Positions 1-6,056 of a DNA stretch of 6,931 nt are shown here, piece by piece. Each line of letters starts with the position of its first letter. The stretch's first letter is position 1. The position numbers and the translations under genes were made by a program. This DNA is from Gemmatimonadota bacterium. GTDB lineage: Bacteria > Latescibacterota > UBA2968 > UBA8231. Below the pieces are notes generated by a model. It did no database searches and had not been told where the DNA came from. It was given only the letters and a program-made list of their open reading frames with translations. The stretch spans positions 1-6,931 of the forward strand of contig JAPOZF010000703.1 in assembly GCA_026706165.1 (NCBI GenBank). The letters run 5' to 3'.

Positions 1-402
1 GTGAGTCGAGGTGTGGCTGTCGCCGCAGGCGATGGTCATCCCCGGCTGGGTCAGCCCCAGCTCGGGGCCGATCACGTGCACGATCCCCTGGCGGCGGTCG
101 TTCATGTCGAACAGGGGAACGGCGAACTCCCGCGCGTTCTCCTCGAGGGCCGCCATCATTTCTTCGGCCAGCCCGTCGGCGAACGGGCGCCCGCGCCCGT
201 CGGTCGGGATGATGTGATCGACGGTGGCGAAGGTGCGCTCCGGATGCAGCACCTTCAGGCCGCGTTCGCGCAGCATCTCGAAGGCCTGGGGGCTGGTCAC
301 CTCGTGGATCAGGTGAAGGCCGATGAACAGCTGCGACTGCCCCGAGGGGAGCCGCCGCACCTCGTGCAGGTCCCAGACCTTCTCGAACAGATTCTTCGAC
401 AT
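1..402 (-). CDS. leuC: 3-isopropylmalate dehydratase large subunit, N-terminal part
   Basis: This is the first 134 codons of LeuC, the large subunit of isopropylmalate isomerase. With LeuD and a [4Fe-4S] cluster it converts 2-isopropylmalate to 3-isopropylmalate in the cytoplasm, the second leucine-specific step. Family hallmarks are visible in order: [12 protein letters not shown] near residues 29-40, RTFATVDH near residues 53-60, [10 protein letters not shown] before the end, and [13 protein letters not shown] at the cut edge. That last motif is the aconitase-family signature segment. The cluster-binding cysteines expected further on lie outside the window. The ATG at 402 follows the leuA stop by only 14 nt. 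A GAGGGCGGGA stretch that overlaps that stop can serve as ribosome binding site, so the two genes are almost certainly cotranscribed. The gene is partial only because the window ends. Confidence 0.97.
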   Translation of the reverse strand, partial: MSKNLFEKVWDLHEVRRLPSGQSQLFIGLHLIHEVTSPQAFEMLRERGLKVLHPERTFATVDHIIPTDGRGRPFADGLAEEMMAALEENAREFAVPLFDMNDRRQGIVHVIGPELGLTQPGMTIACGDSHTSTH

Positions 403-416
403 TTTCGGTCCCGCCC

Positions 417-1961
417 TCAGAGCGCCTGCATGCGCTGCTCGTGCCGGGTCTTGCGGACGTCCAGCCGATTCAAGGCATCGACGTAGGCCTTGGCGCTGGC
501 TTCGATGATGTCGGTCGAGACTCCGTGACCCGTGGTTTTCAGATCTCCGTCGGCGACCCGGACGGTTACCTCACCCATCGCCTGGCTGCCGCCGGTTATC
601 GCCTGGATTCCGTACTCCTCGACCTTGACGCTGTCGATCTTCAAGGCCGCGTTGATCGCCTCGTAGGCGGCGTCTACCGGACCGTCCCCGCATGCGGATG
701 CCTGCAGCGGTTCCCCGCCGTCGACCTGGATCCGCACCGTGGCCGCCGGAATCGAGCCGGTGCCGCTGACCGTCTGCAGGTAGTCGAGCCGGTACTTCTC
801 GGCGACGTTGCGAAGCTCGTCCCCGACGATCGCCATCAGGTCCTCGTCGAAGACCTCCTTCTTCTTGTCGGCCACCTCGATGAAGCGGTCGTACGCCTTG
901 TCCAGCTCTTCGGGCGTCAGCTCGTACCCGAGCTTCTCGAGCCGGTGCCGCAGGGCGTGCCGCCCGGAGCGGGCGCTCAACACGATGCTGGTGTCCTCCC
1001 AGCCGACCTCGCGGGGATCGATGATCTCGAAGTTGTCCCGCTTCTTGAGCACCCCGTCCTGGTGAATGCCGGAGCTGTGAGCGAAGGCATTGGCCCCGAC
1101 GATCGCCTTGTTGGGGGGTACCGCGATCCCCATCAGGCGGCTGACCATGCGGCTGGTGTGGACGATCTCGCCGGCGGCGACCCCGGTGTGGAGGCCGAAA
1201 TAGTCGCGGCGCGTCCGCAGCGCCATCACCACCTCTTCGAGCGAGCAGTTGCCCGCCCGCTCTCCCAAACCGTTGATCGTGCACTCGACCTGGCGCGCCC
1301 CGGCCTTCAAGGCGGCCAGGGTGTTGGCCACCGCCATCCCGAGGTCGTCGTGGCAGTGAACGCTGAAAACGGCGTCGCCGGCGTTGGGCACCTCGGCGAG
1401 GAGGCCGGCTATCAGCCGCGCGAAGTCGTCTGGAACCGTGTAGCCGACGGTGTCGGGGATGTTGATGGTCGTCGCCCCGGCCGCGATCGTCGCCTCGACC
1501 ACCTCGAACAGGTATTCGCCCTCGGTGCGGGTGGCGTCCATCGGCGAGAACTCGACGTCGGCGGTGCAGGACCTCGCCCGCTCCACCGCCCTCACCGCCA
1601 TCTCCAGCACCTCGGGGGCGGACTTTTTCATCATGGTCCGGTGCTGGGGAGAGGTGCCGACGAAGGTGTGGATCCGCCCTTTCGGGGCGTCCTCCAGGGC
1701 CTCTCCGGCGCGGTCGACATCCTTGAGCACGACGCGGCACAGGCCGCAGATCGCCGGGCCCTCGACCTCCTGCCCTATGCGGTGAACGGCCTCGAAATCC
1801 TCGTTGGAAGAGATCGGAAACCCGGCTTCGATGACGTCGACGCCGAGCCGGGCGAGCTGGTGGGCGATCTCGAGCTTGTCCGGCACGGTGAGAGAGGCGC
1901 CGGGCGTCTGCTCGGCGTCCCGCAACGTCGTATCGAAAATCACTACGCGATCAGTTTCCAT
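417..1961 (-). CDS. leuA: 2-isopropylmalate synthase
   Basis: LeuA condenses acetyl-CoA with 2-oxoisovalerate to give 2-isopropylmalate, the committed step of leucine synthesis. The 514 residues match the usual length of the bacterial enzyme with its regulatory domain. The N-terminal TIM-barrel carries [10 protein letters not shown] (residues 9-18, with presumed metal ligand Asp10 and catalytic Arg14), NIPDTVGY (167-174), the metal-binding HCHDD (His202, His204) and [13 protein letters not shown] (231-243, with Asn238). [15 protein letters not shown] (292-306) is also typical. The C-terminal allosteric domain (about 385-514) contains GDGPVDA (425-431) and [11 protein letters not shown], so leucine feedback inhibition is likely. 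The usual RDGEQ of the family reads RDAEQ here, a conservative change also seen in active relatives as far as I recall. The ATG at 1961 is preceded by AAAGGGA at suitable spacing. It lies 108 nt after ilvC and 14 nt before leuC. Confidence 0.97.
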   Translation of the reverse strand: METDRVVIFDTTLRDAEQTPGASLTVPDKLEIAHQLARLGVDVIEAGFPISSNEDFEAVHRIGQEVEGPAICGLCRVVLKDVDRAGEALEDAPKGRIHTFVGTSPQHRTMMKKSAPEVLEMAVRAVERARSCTADVEFSPMDATRTEGEYLFEVVEATIAAGATTINIPDTVGYTVPDDFARLIAGLLAEVPNAGDAVFSVHCHDDLGMAVANTLAALKAGARQVECTINGLGERAGNCSLEEVVMALRTRRDYFGLHTGVAAGEIVHTSRMVSRLMGIAVPPNKAIVGANAFAHSSGIHQDGVLKKRDNFEIIDPREVGWEDTSIVLSARSGRHALRHRLEKLGYELTPEELDKAYDRFIEVADKKKEVFDEDLMAIVGDELRNVAEKYRLDYLQTVSGTGSIPAATVRIQVDGGEPLQASACGDGPVDAAYEAINAALKIDSVKVEEYGIQAITGGSQAMGEVTVRVADGDLKTTGHGVSTDIIEASAKAYVDALNRLDVRKTRHEQRMQAL

Positions 1962-1975
1962 GGCTCGTCCCTTTC

Positions 1976-1997
1976 ACGATGCCGCTGGCGGGATCGT
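1976..1997 (-). promoter_or_regulatory. small hairpin just upstream of the leuA ribosome binding site
   Basis: In the 108 nt gap between ilvC and leuA the transcript can fold ACGAT-(CCC bulge)-GCC-AGC-GGC-ATCGT, giving eight pairs with a three-base loop and a three-base bulge. It ends directly before the AAAGGGA ribosome binding site of leuA. No U-run follows, so it is not a standard terminator. It could be an mRNA processing or translation-tuning element, or chance in GC-rich DNA. The rest of the gap holds a direct repeat of GGTTCC and no gene that I can support. Confidence 0.25.
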
Positions 1998-2069
1998 TGC
2001 TTCACTCGCGAGCTGCGTTCGGGCCAGGCGCACTGTGGACTCGTACCTGTTGCCGGAACCGGGGGAACC

Positions 2070-3059
2070 CTACCCCTCCAGCCAGCTCATCATGCCGCGG
2101 AGGCGTGCCCCCACCTCTTCGATCTGGTGCTCGGCGTCCCGGCGTTTGCGGGCGTTGTAGACCGGCCGGCCCACCCGGTTCTCCAACATCCATTCTTTCG
2201 CGAACTGTCCGTTCTGCACCTCCTCGAGGATCTTTTTCATCCGCTGCCGCGTCTCCTCGGTGACCACTCGCTTGCCGCGGGTCAGATCGCCGAACTCGGC
2301 GGTATCGGAGATCGACGAGCGCATGTTGGCGATGCCCCCCTCGTAAATCAGGTCGACGATCAGCTTCACCTCGTGCAGGCATTCGAAGTAGCAGACCTCC
2401 GGCTGGTAACCCGCCTCGACGAGGGTCTCGAAGCCGGCGCGGATCAGCTCGGTCAGGCCGCCGCACAGCACCACCTGCTCTCCGAACAGGTCGGTCTCGG
2501 TCTCTTCGCGGAAGGTCGTGGTGATGACGCCTCCGCGGGTGCCGCCGATGCCCTTGGCGTAGGCGAGCCCGATTTCGTGGGCGCGCCCGGTGGCGTCCTG
2601 CCCGATCGCCAGCAGGCAGGGAACTCCTCCCCCTTCCTCGTATACCCGACGCACCAGGTGGCCGGGGCCCTTCGGGGCCACCATGAAGACGTCGACGTCG
2701 TCCGGGGGAACCACCTGCTCGAAGTGGATGTTGAACCCGTGGGCGAAGGCCACCGCGTTCCCCTCTTCGAGGTTGGGCTCGATGTCGGATTTGAACACCG
2801 CCCCCTGGATCTCGTCGTTTATGAGAATCATGATGATGTCTCCGGCCTTCGCCGCCTCCGGTACGGTGGCCACGGCGAGGCCGTCCCTTTCCGCCTCGGC
2901 GCGCCGGGCGCTGCCCTCGCGCAGCCCGACGACGACGCTGACCCCGCTCTCCTTGAGGTTGAGGGCGTGCGCGTGGCCCTGGCTGCCATAGCCGATCACC
3001 GCCACGGTTTTTCCCGCCAGCAGTTCGAGGTTGGCGTCATCGTCGTAGAACATCTGCAT
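2070..3059 (-). CDS. ilvC: Ketol-acid reductoisomerase (NADP+), class I
   Basis: IlvC performs the Mg2+-dependent alkyl migration and NADPH reduction that turns acetolactate or acetohydroxybutyrate into the dihydroxy acids of the valine, isoleucine and leucine routes. At 329 residues it is the short class I form. The Rossmann motif [10 protein letters not shown] is at residues 23-32. The NADPH-selecting loop follows GLREGS, and FAHGF carries His107. The knotted C-terminal domain supplies Asp190 and Glu194 (DLFGEQ), Glu226 and Glu230 (ECLHE) and Ser251 (SISDTAE). These positions fall exactly on the usual class I numbering if the ATG at 3059 is the start. An ATG three codons upstream (3068) abuts AGGAG directly, too close for that start. 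The same AGGAG lies 9 nt before 3059, so I chose 3059. It is the first gene of the operon, behind a long leader and a strong promoter. No ilvB or ilvN adjoins it here. Confidence 0.97.
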   Translation of the reverse strand: MQMFYDDDANLELLAGKTVAVIGYGSQGHAHALNLKESGVSVVVGLREGSARRAEAERDGLAVATVPEAAKAGDIIMILINDEIQGAVFKSDIEPNLEEGNAVAFAHGFNIHFEQVVPPDDVDVFMVAPKGPGHLVRRVYEEGGGVPCLLAIGQDATGRAHEIGLAYAKGIGGTRGGVITTTFREETETDLFGEQVVLCGGLTELIRAGFETLVEAGYQPEVCYFECLHEVKLIVDLIYEGGIANMRSSISDTAEFGDLTRGKRVVTEETRQRMKKILEEVQNGQFAKEWMLENRVGRPVYNARKRRDAEHQIEEVGARLRGMMSWLEG

Positions 3060-3139
3060 CGTGGTCATCTCCTGGGGAATTGAGTTGGGAGCATCGGTCT
3101 CGTCTCGACAGTCATTACAACAGACACAGTTCGGTCACT

Positions 3140-3278
3140 GCCTTGGAATTTCTTCAAGGCTCCGTTCTCGTTCGGGTTGTCGGTAGCGGAAGAGCGGAGC
3201 CTACTCGATCGGCGCGGTAAGGCCGAGGAGCAGGGTAATGATCGGGAGGAGGCGCAGGGAAGCCGGTGTCGGGGCTTC
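3140..3278 (-). promoter_or_regulatory. Candidate attenuator leader of the ilvC-leuA-leuC operon
   Basis: The transcribed leader upstream of ilvC holds a series of inverted repeats, read here on the minus strand. GAAGCC/GGCTTC lies at 3278-3259 and TCGGC/GCCGA at 3226-3209, both inside a Leu/Ile-rich reading frame. A perfect 7 bp pair GGCTCCG (3201-3195) with CGGAGCC (3164-3158) begins at the stop codon of that frame. A perfect 6 bp pair GCCTTG (3160-3155) with CAAGGC (3145-3140) follows. The last two hairpins share bases 3158-3160 and cannot form together, as in classical antiterminator/terminator switches. A second GGCTCC at 3297-3292 could also pair with the same GGAGCC. No clear U-run follows the last hairpin, so the output might be Rho-dependent or act on translation instead of being intrinsic termination. 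The typical T-box sequence was not found. Confidence 0.5.
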
Positions 3279-3329
3279 GCGGCGCGAGGCGGGAGCCGTC
3301 TTGCGAATCCTGTTTGAAGAGCAGTGCAA
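3201..3329 (-). CDS. Candidate Leu/Ile-rich leader peptide upstream of ilvC
   Basis: A minus-strand frame ending at TAG (3203-3201) reads, at its C-terminus, SLRLLPIITLLLGLTAPIE. That is seven leucine and three isoleucine codons within 19 residues. It lies between the ilv promoter and ilvC, and its stop codon touches the first arm of the overlapping hairpins. This is the arrangement expected of a ribosome-sensing leader peptide for branched-chain amino acids. The start is not settled. No in-frame ATG lies downstream of the predicted transcription start. The TTG at 3329 was chosen for the given span (42 residues), a TTG at 3344 and a CTG at 3257 are alternatives, and none has a convincing ribosome binding site. 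The frame continues upstream as an open frame antisense to the neighbouring gene, which I regard as fortuitous. The hydrophobic run could also be chance. Confidence 0.4.
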   Translation of the reverse strand: MHCSSNRIRKTAPASRREAPTPASLRLLPIITLLLGLTAPIE

Positions 3330-3347
3330 ACCTAAGCAGCCCAAGTG

Positions 3348-3376
3348 TTTAGAATAAAGTTTAATTTTGTTAATAT
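3348..3376 (+). promoter_or_regulatory. Weak candidate promoter for the divergent FemAB-like gene
   Basis: On the plus strand TTTAGA (3348-3353) and TAATAT (3371-3376) stand 17 bp apart, each matching four of six consensus bases. This predicts a start near 3383 and a leader of about 40 nt before the ATG at 3423. It overlaps the -10 box of the ilv promoter on the other strand, so the two promoters would compete for polymerase. The match is modest, and any AT-rich block would yield something similar. Confidence 0.3.
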
Positions 3377-3400
3377 AGATTGGCCTTCTGGGGATGTCAA
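3372..3400 (-). promoter_or_regulatory. Sigma70-type promoter of the ilvC-leuA-leuC operon
   Basis: On the minus strand the -35 box TTGACA (3400-3395) is a perfect consensus match. After a spacer of exactly 17 bp comes the -10 box TATATT (3377-3372), five of six bases matching. Transcription should begin near 3365, giving a leader of roughly 300 nt before the ilvC ATG. The AT-rich block from about 3345 to 3382 stands out sharply in otherwise GC-rich DNA. The -35 box lies only 23 bp from the start codon of the divergent gene. Confidence 0.75.
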
Positions 3401-3422
3401 CAAGGACGACGGTTGAGGGATA

Positions 3423-4409
3423 ATGCCCGCTGATGACCTGTACGAGGTCGCCGACGCGAGCGGCGCCGGCGACTGGGACGAGTTCGTGCGCGGCGCCGTG
3501 GGGGGAACGGTATTCTCGACGCGGGCCTGGCTCGAGTGCGCCGGGGAAGCGACCGGCGACCGCGCCGTCAGCTACGGCTGCTACAGGAAGGGACAGCTGG
3601 TGGCCGGGGTCAGCGGCCTCGAACGGCGCGGCGGCAGACAGTTGATCACCCCGCCCCTGATGCCGCACGGCGGCTTCATCCACCGGCCGGTCCCCAGCGA
3701 CCTGCCGTCGCGGCAGGAGTCGGAGCGGCGCGGGGAAACCCGCGCCCTGGTCGAATTCCTCGAACGCCGCTACGGACACGTGCGCCTCACCCTTGCCCCG
3801 GAGGTCGCCGACGTCCGCGAGTTTTCCTGGGCAGGCTGGGCCCCCGCGCCCCGGTACACCTACGTCACCGACCTCGGCTGCGGCTCCGGGGCGGTCTGGT
3901 CCCGTCTCGAACGCCGCACCCGCACCGTCATCCGCAAGGCATCGGAGGCATTCCGGTTCGAGCCTGCCGAAGACCTCGACGAGCTGGTGCAGCTGTACGA
4001 GCTGGTTTACGGCGGACAGGACCGACCTCCCCTTGCCGGGGATGTCGTCCGGCGTTTTGCTTCCCAGGCGCGGGAACGGGATCTCACCGAGGCCTACCGT
4101 GTGGTCGACGGAGCCGGCCGCACCGCGTCGGTCGTCGTGTTCGCCCGCGGGTTCGACACCATCTACGCCTGGGTCTCCGGCGCCGACCCCGCCTTTCGCG
4201 AAAGCGGGGCCACCTCCTTCCTGTACTGGAAACTTCTCGAGCAGACCGGCTTCTCCCGGTTCGACTTCGTCGGCGCCAACCTTCCGGGGATCGCCTTTTT
4301 CAAGCGGGGATTCGGCGGCATCCTGGTTTCGTACTATACCGTCGAGGCCTTCCCGAGCCGGCTGCTGAAACTGCTCGCCGGAGGCCGCCGCCTTCTGCGG
4401 AGGTCCTGA
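3423..4409 (+). CDS. FemAB/GNAT-type acyltransferase (Acetyltransf_6-like)
   Basis: The 328-residue protein looks like the double-GNAT acyltransferases grouped as FemAB-like or BioF2-like (Acetyltransf_6). Members transfer acyl or aminoacyl groups to peptidoglycan precursors, polysaccharides or small molecules. The N-terminal part has a WDEFV...GGTVFSTRAWLECAG stretch (residues 18-41), typical of the family's first lobe, and a PPLMPHGGF turn (77-85). The second lobe has RRTRTVIRKA (164-173), a short helical region, YAWVSGADP (248-256) and the closing signature FDFVGANLPGIAFFKRGFGG (280-299). There is no signal peptide and no membrane segment, so it is probably cytosolic. The ATG is supported by GAGGGA a few bases upstream. 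It is transcribed alone, divergent from the leucine operon and convergent with the oxygenase gene, so context gives no substrate. Family membership is fairly sure and the substrate is unknown. Confidence 0.85.
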   Translation: MPADDLYEVADASGAGDWDEFVRGAVGGTVFSTRAWLECAGEATGDRAVSYGCYRKGQLVAGVSGLERRGGRQLITPPLMPHGGFIHRPVPSDLPSRQESERRGETRALVEFLERRYGHVRLTLAPEVADVREFSWAGWAPAPRYTYVTDLGCGSGAVWSRLERRTRTVIRKASEAFRFEPAEDLDELVQLYELVYGGQDRPPLAGDVVRRFASQARERDLTEAYRVVDGAGRTASVVVFARGFDTIYAWVSGADPAFRESGATSFLYWKLLEQTGFSRFDFVGANLPGIAFFKRGFGGILVSYYTVEAFPSRLLKLLAGGRRLLRRS

Positions 4410-4609
4410 TTCTCCTCTCTGGGTTTCTCGGTGTTCCGGTCGACAGGCGGAAAGGGCTGCGCAGTGAAGTCCGAAATTGGACCCGGGGGAATGGGTACGA
4501 TCAGGTCGGATCAGGATCAGCGGAGAATTTGGCGAAGGAGCCCAACTACGGATTTCGGGGGCTCGGTGCCGCTCTGGATTCCAGAGCATTGAAACGTGCC
4601 CGTGCACCC
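4410..4609. repeat. Convergent intergenic gap with inverted and direct repeats
   Basis: This gap separates two genes that end toward each other. It contains a perfect palindrome GCTCTGGA-T-TCCAGAGC (4571-4587) and a 6 bp inverted repeat GAGCCC/GGGCTC with a 15 nt loop (4538-4564). It also has a shorter GTCC/GGAC repeat near 4470. GATCAGG occurs at 4499 and again at 4509, one helical turn apart, followed by ATCAG. The hairpins are where bidirectional terminators would be expected, but neither strand has a proper U-run behind them. No gene is evident. Confidence 0.4.
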
Positions 4610-5422
4610 TCAGGTGGAAGGCTGCACGGCCAGCCAGCGGTCGTACAGGGTGTGGAGTTTCCGGGGCAGGGCGTCACGGACGTTCGGCGCGCGCATCCAG
4701 CGAAACCGGTTCCCCAGGTCTTCAACTCCTTCGTTCTCCTGGTACTTCGCCATGCCGGCCCGGACTGTAAGCCGCCCGGTGAAGTCTTCAGGGGCCCGCC
4801 CCCGATGGATGGTATTGCCGTTCCAGAACAGGGTCTCGCCCTTTCTCAGAAAGACTTCCTTCTGTCCGGAAATGTCCTTGTGCCGGGTGTTTATCAGACA
4901 CTCACGCTCTTCGTCGGTGCGGTAGCGGCGCTGGCTGCCCGGTACCAACAGCAGGCAAGGATCATCCTTCAGGGCCAGGCTCCATTTGAACTGGTTTTTC
5001 GTGTTGCGGCCAAGGATCTCCATCTCGACTTCGTAGCTGCCGTCCCGCTCCTCTGCCCCGAAGTCGCGGTGCCACCCGCTGTCGTAGCCCCGGCCGTTGA
5101 CACACAGGGTCATCCATCCCAGGCGCAACTCCTCCCCGAGAAAGCCGGTCACATAGTTCAGCAGTTCGTCGCAGCACATGTACTCGGCGAACACCGGTTC
5201 CTGGAACTCCGGAGCGAACACTCCTTCGATATGCTCCACCTCGCTCCCCTCGCCGTCGACCTCCACTTTCTCGCCCCCCGTAACCACCGCACCGGAGCGC
5301 ACCTTCGCTGTTGCGCGGATTGCTGCGGTTTCCATGCTTTTTAACATCTCCGCCGACACCGCGTCGTCCGAAATAAAGAACCCCTGTTCGAAATACTCCT
5401 CTTTCTGCTTTTCCCTGACCAT
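4610..5422 (-). CDS. Phytanoyl-CoA dioxygenase (PhyH) family Fe(II)/2-oxoglutarate oxygenase
   Basis: This 270-residue protein has the layout of the PhyH family, non-haem iron oxygenases that couple 2-oxoglutarate decarboxylation to substrate hydroxylation. The iron triad is visible: His118 and Asp120 in SGWHRDFG, and His206 in NTIHRGRAPED. Arg217 in GRLTVRAG sits where 2-oxoglutarate is bound. PGSQRRYR (161-168) and GETLFWNG (195-202) are typical core strands. The opening YFEQGFFISDDAVS also fits the family N-terminus. I chose the ATG at 5422, preceded by GAAGGAT. A TTG at 5479 would add 19 residues lacking family character and overlap the upstream gene by 32 nt. It follows the small gene at 5448-5672 by 25 nt, so both are likely one transcript. 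Its G+C is clearly lower than the flanks (two sampled 60-base rows have 30 G/C each), which hints at transfer. The substrate is unknown. Confidence 0.85.
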   Translation of the reverse strand: MVREKQKEEYFEQGFFISDDAVSAEMLKSMETAAIRATAKVRSGAVVTGGEKVEVDGEGSEVEHIEGVFAPEFQEPVFAEYMCCDELLNYVTGFLGEELRLGWMTLCVNGRGYDSGWHRDFGAEERDGSYEVEMEILGRNTKNQFKWSLALKDDPCLLLVPGSQRRYRTDEERECLINTRHKDISGQKEVFLRKGETLFWNGNTIHRGRAPEDFTGRLTVRAGMAKYQENEGVEDLGNRFRWMRAPNVRDALPRKLHTLYDRWLAVQPST

Positions 5423-5447
5423 ATCCTTCGACTGATTTCCCGGTCCG

Positions 5448-5672
5448 CTACTTTCCGAAGTTGCTGATGCGCGGGGCAAGGGTGTTCCAGAGATCGCCTA
5501 GGTCGTAGAGCTTCCTGAAACCCTCGCAGATCCCCTCGAACATCTGGTTGCGGCACTGCTCCATCCGCTCGTGGTCGCCGTCGGCCAGGGAGTTCTTGAG
5601 GTTCGCCGCCACCTCGTCCTGCCTGTCGGCGGGTTCCCGGAGCATCCTTGCACAGGCGTCAGTCGCGGACAC
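5448..5672 (-). CDS. Small hypothetical protein upstream of the PhyH gene
   Basis: I do not recognise this 74-residue protein. The GTG at 5672 is preceded by GGAGG seven bases upstream, one of the best ribosome binding sites in the window, and this decides the start over a longer 140-residue frame whose extra N-terminus is low-complexity. The product is charged and probably all-helical, with a helix-rich stretch through REPADRQDEVAANLKNSLA and then ERMEQCRNQMFEGICEGFRKLYDLG. It has cysteines at 7, 40 and 49, which do not form an obvious zinc motif. No signal peptide or membrane segment is seen. The stop lies 25 nt before the oxygenase ATG, so the two are probably translated from one message and may work together as enzyme and small partner. 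That partnership is inference from context only. Confidence 0.6.
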   Translation of the reverse strand: MSATDACARMLREPADRQDEVAANLKNSLADGDHERMEQCRNQMFEGICEGFRKLYDLGDLWNTLAPRISNFGK

Positions 5673-5959
5673 TTTTCTTCCTCCGATAAGGGTGACCGCC
5701 CATCGCTGCCGGAGGGAATGACGCCGGCGCCCTGCCGCCGTCGCCAGCGAGGGGGCTGCAAGGGTGTGGTGGCCGCTTCCGACTGTCAAGAAACCTCCGG
5801 GTCGGGTGCCCTGGAACGCACCCGGCCCGCAGGGTGGCCATCGCCAGACCAAGAAAAGACTGATCGCCACGCACCGCTGTTACCGACCCTCCCCGGAAAC
5901 GGGTCCGATGCAGCTTGGATGCATCTGCGGCAAGATCATGCGGAGCAGATTCCCGATCC
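5673..5959. other. Divergent non-coding region upstream of the small gene
   Basis: No gene is supported here, and open frames on both strands are short or low-complexity shadows. Apart from the hairpin at 5794-5833, it contains a GATGCA/TGCATC inverted repeat (5907-5925) and a CCCG-GAAA-CGGG tetraloop-like hairpin near 5892-5903. A TTGACA on the minus strand (5789-5784) could be the -35 box for the small gene, but I found no acceptable -10 box at the right distance. The ribosome binding site of the small gene lies at 5680-5684. Confidence 0.4.
5794..5833. terminator. Strong GC-rich hairpin, possible minus-strand terminator
   Basis: In the 384 bp non-coding stretch between the two divergent transcripts there is a long imperfect inverted repeat. 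The arms are CCT-C-CGGGTCGGGTG (5794-5808) and CACCCGGCCCG-C-AGG (5819-5833), with a 10 nt loop. Plus-strand RNA forms 14 pairs, including one G-U, around a single mismatch. Minus-strand RNA forms 13 pairs with two mismatches and is then followed by TTTCTT. The minus version thus resembles an intrinsic terminator or a leader attenuator upstream of the small gene and the oxygenase, although no minus-strand gene lies upstream for it to end. Confidence 0.4.
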
Positions 5960-6031
5960 ATTTCTGTGAACATTTCTGTTGACAGAAGGCCATGCCTCTA
6001 TTTGATTGCTTGCCAACCAGGAAATTTCTGT
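5960..6031 (+). promoter_or_regulatory. Candidate operator: three ATTTCTGT repeats and a palindrome
   Basis: The octamer ATTTCTGT occurs three times in 72 bp, at 5960-5967, 5972-5979 and 6024-6031. The second copy is half of a perfect palindrome TTCTGT-TG-ACAGAA (5974-5987), which covers the putative -35 box of the regulator gene. Repeated half-sites around a promoter directly in front of a Cro/C1-type gene are typical of autoregulation. The first two copies are 12 bp apart. The link to the regulator is inferred from position. Confidence 0.5.
5979..6006 (+). promoter_or_regulatory. Candidate promoter of the HTH regulator gene
   Basis: TTGACA (5979-5984) is a perfect -35 box. TTTGAT (6001-6006), matching four of six bases, follows after 16 bp, predicting a start near 6013 and a leader of about 45 nt. 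The -35 box is embedded in the TTCTGT-TG-ACAGAA palindrome, so a protein bound there would block transcription. The -10 box is weak, which would suit a regulated gene. Confidence 0.5.
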
Positions 6032-6056
6032 ATCTGAAAAGGGAGACCATGACCCC

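Noticed and set aside
441..3083. 880-codon plus-strand open frame across leuA and ilvC
   Set aside because: It is antisense to two certain genes, its product is low-complexity with no domain, and long antisense frames are common in GC-rich DNA.
3069..3365. T-box or other tRNA-binding riboswitch upstream of ilvC
   Set aside because: The conserved T-box sequence (AGGGTGGNACCGCG type) is absent, so a leader-peptide model fits better.
3201..4607. 468-codon minus-strand frame as one gene
   Set aside because: Most of it is antisense to the FemAB-like gene and crosses the ilv promoter; only its last part, inside the ilvC leader, looks meaningful, and that part is reported separately.
3536..5344. 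602-codon plus-strand open frame
   Set aside because: It overlaps the FemAB-like gene in another frame and is antisense to the oxygenase; the product is Arg/Pro-rich in its first half and shows no motifs.
5423..5479. TTG start for the minus-strand oxygenase
   Set aside because: It adds 19 residues without family character and overlaps the small upstream gene; the ATG at 5422 gives the normal PhyH N-terminus.
5784..5789. Minus-strand TTGACA as promoter of the small gene
   Set aside because: There is no acceptable -10 box 16-18 bp downstream, so it is not called as a promoter.
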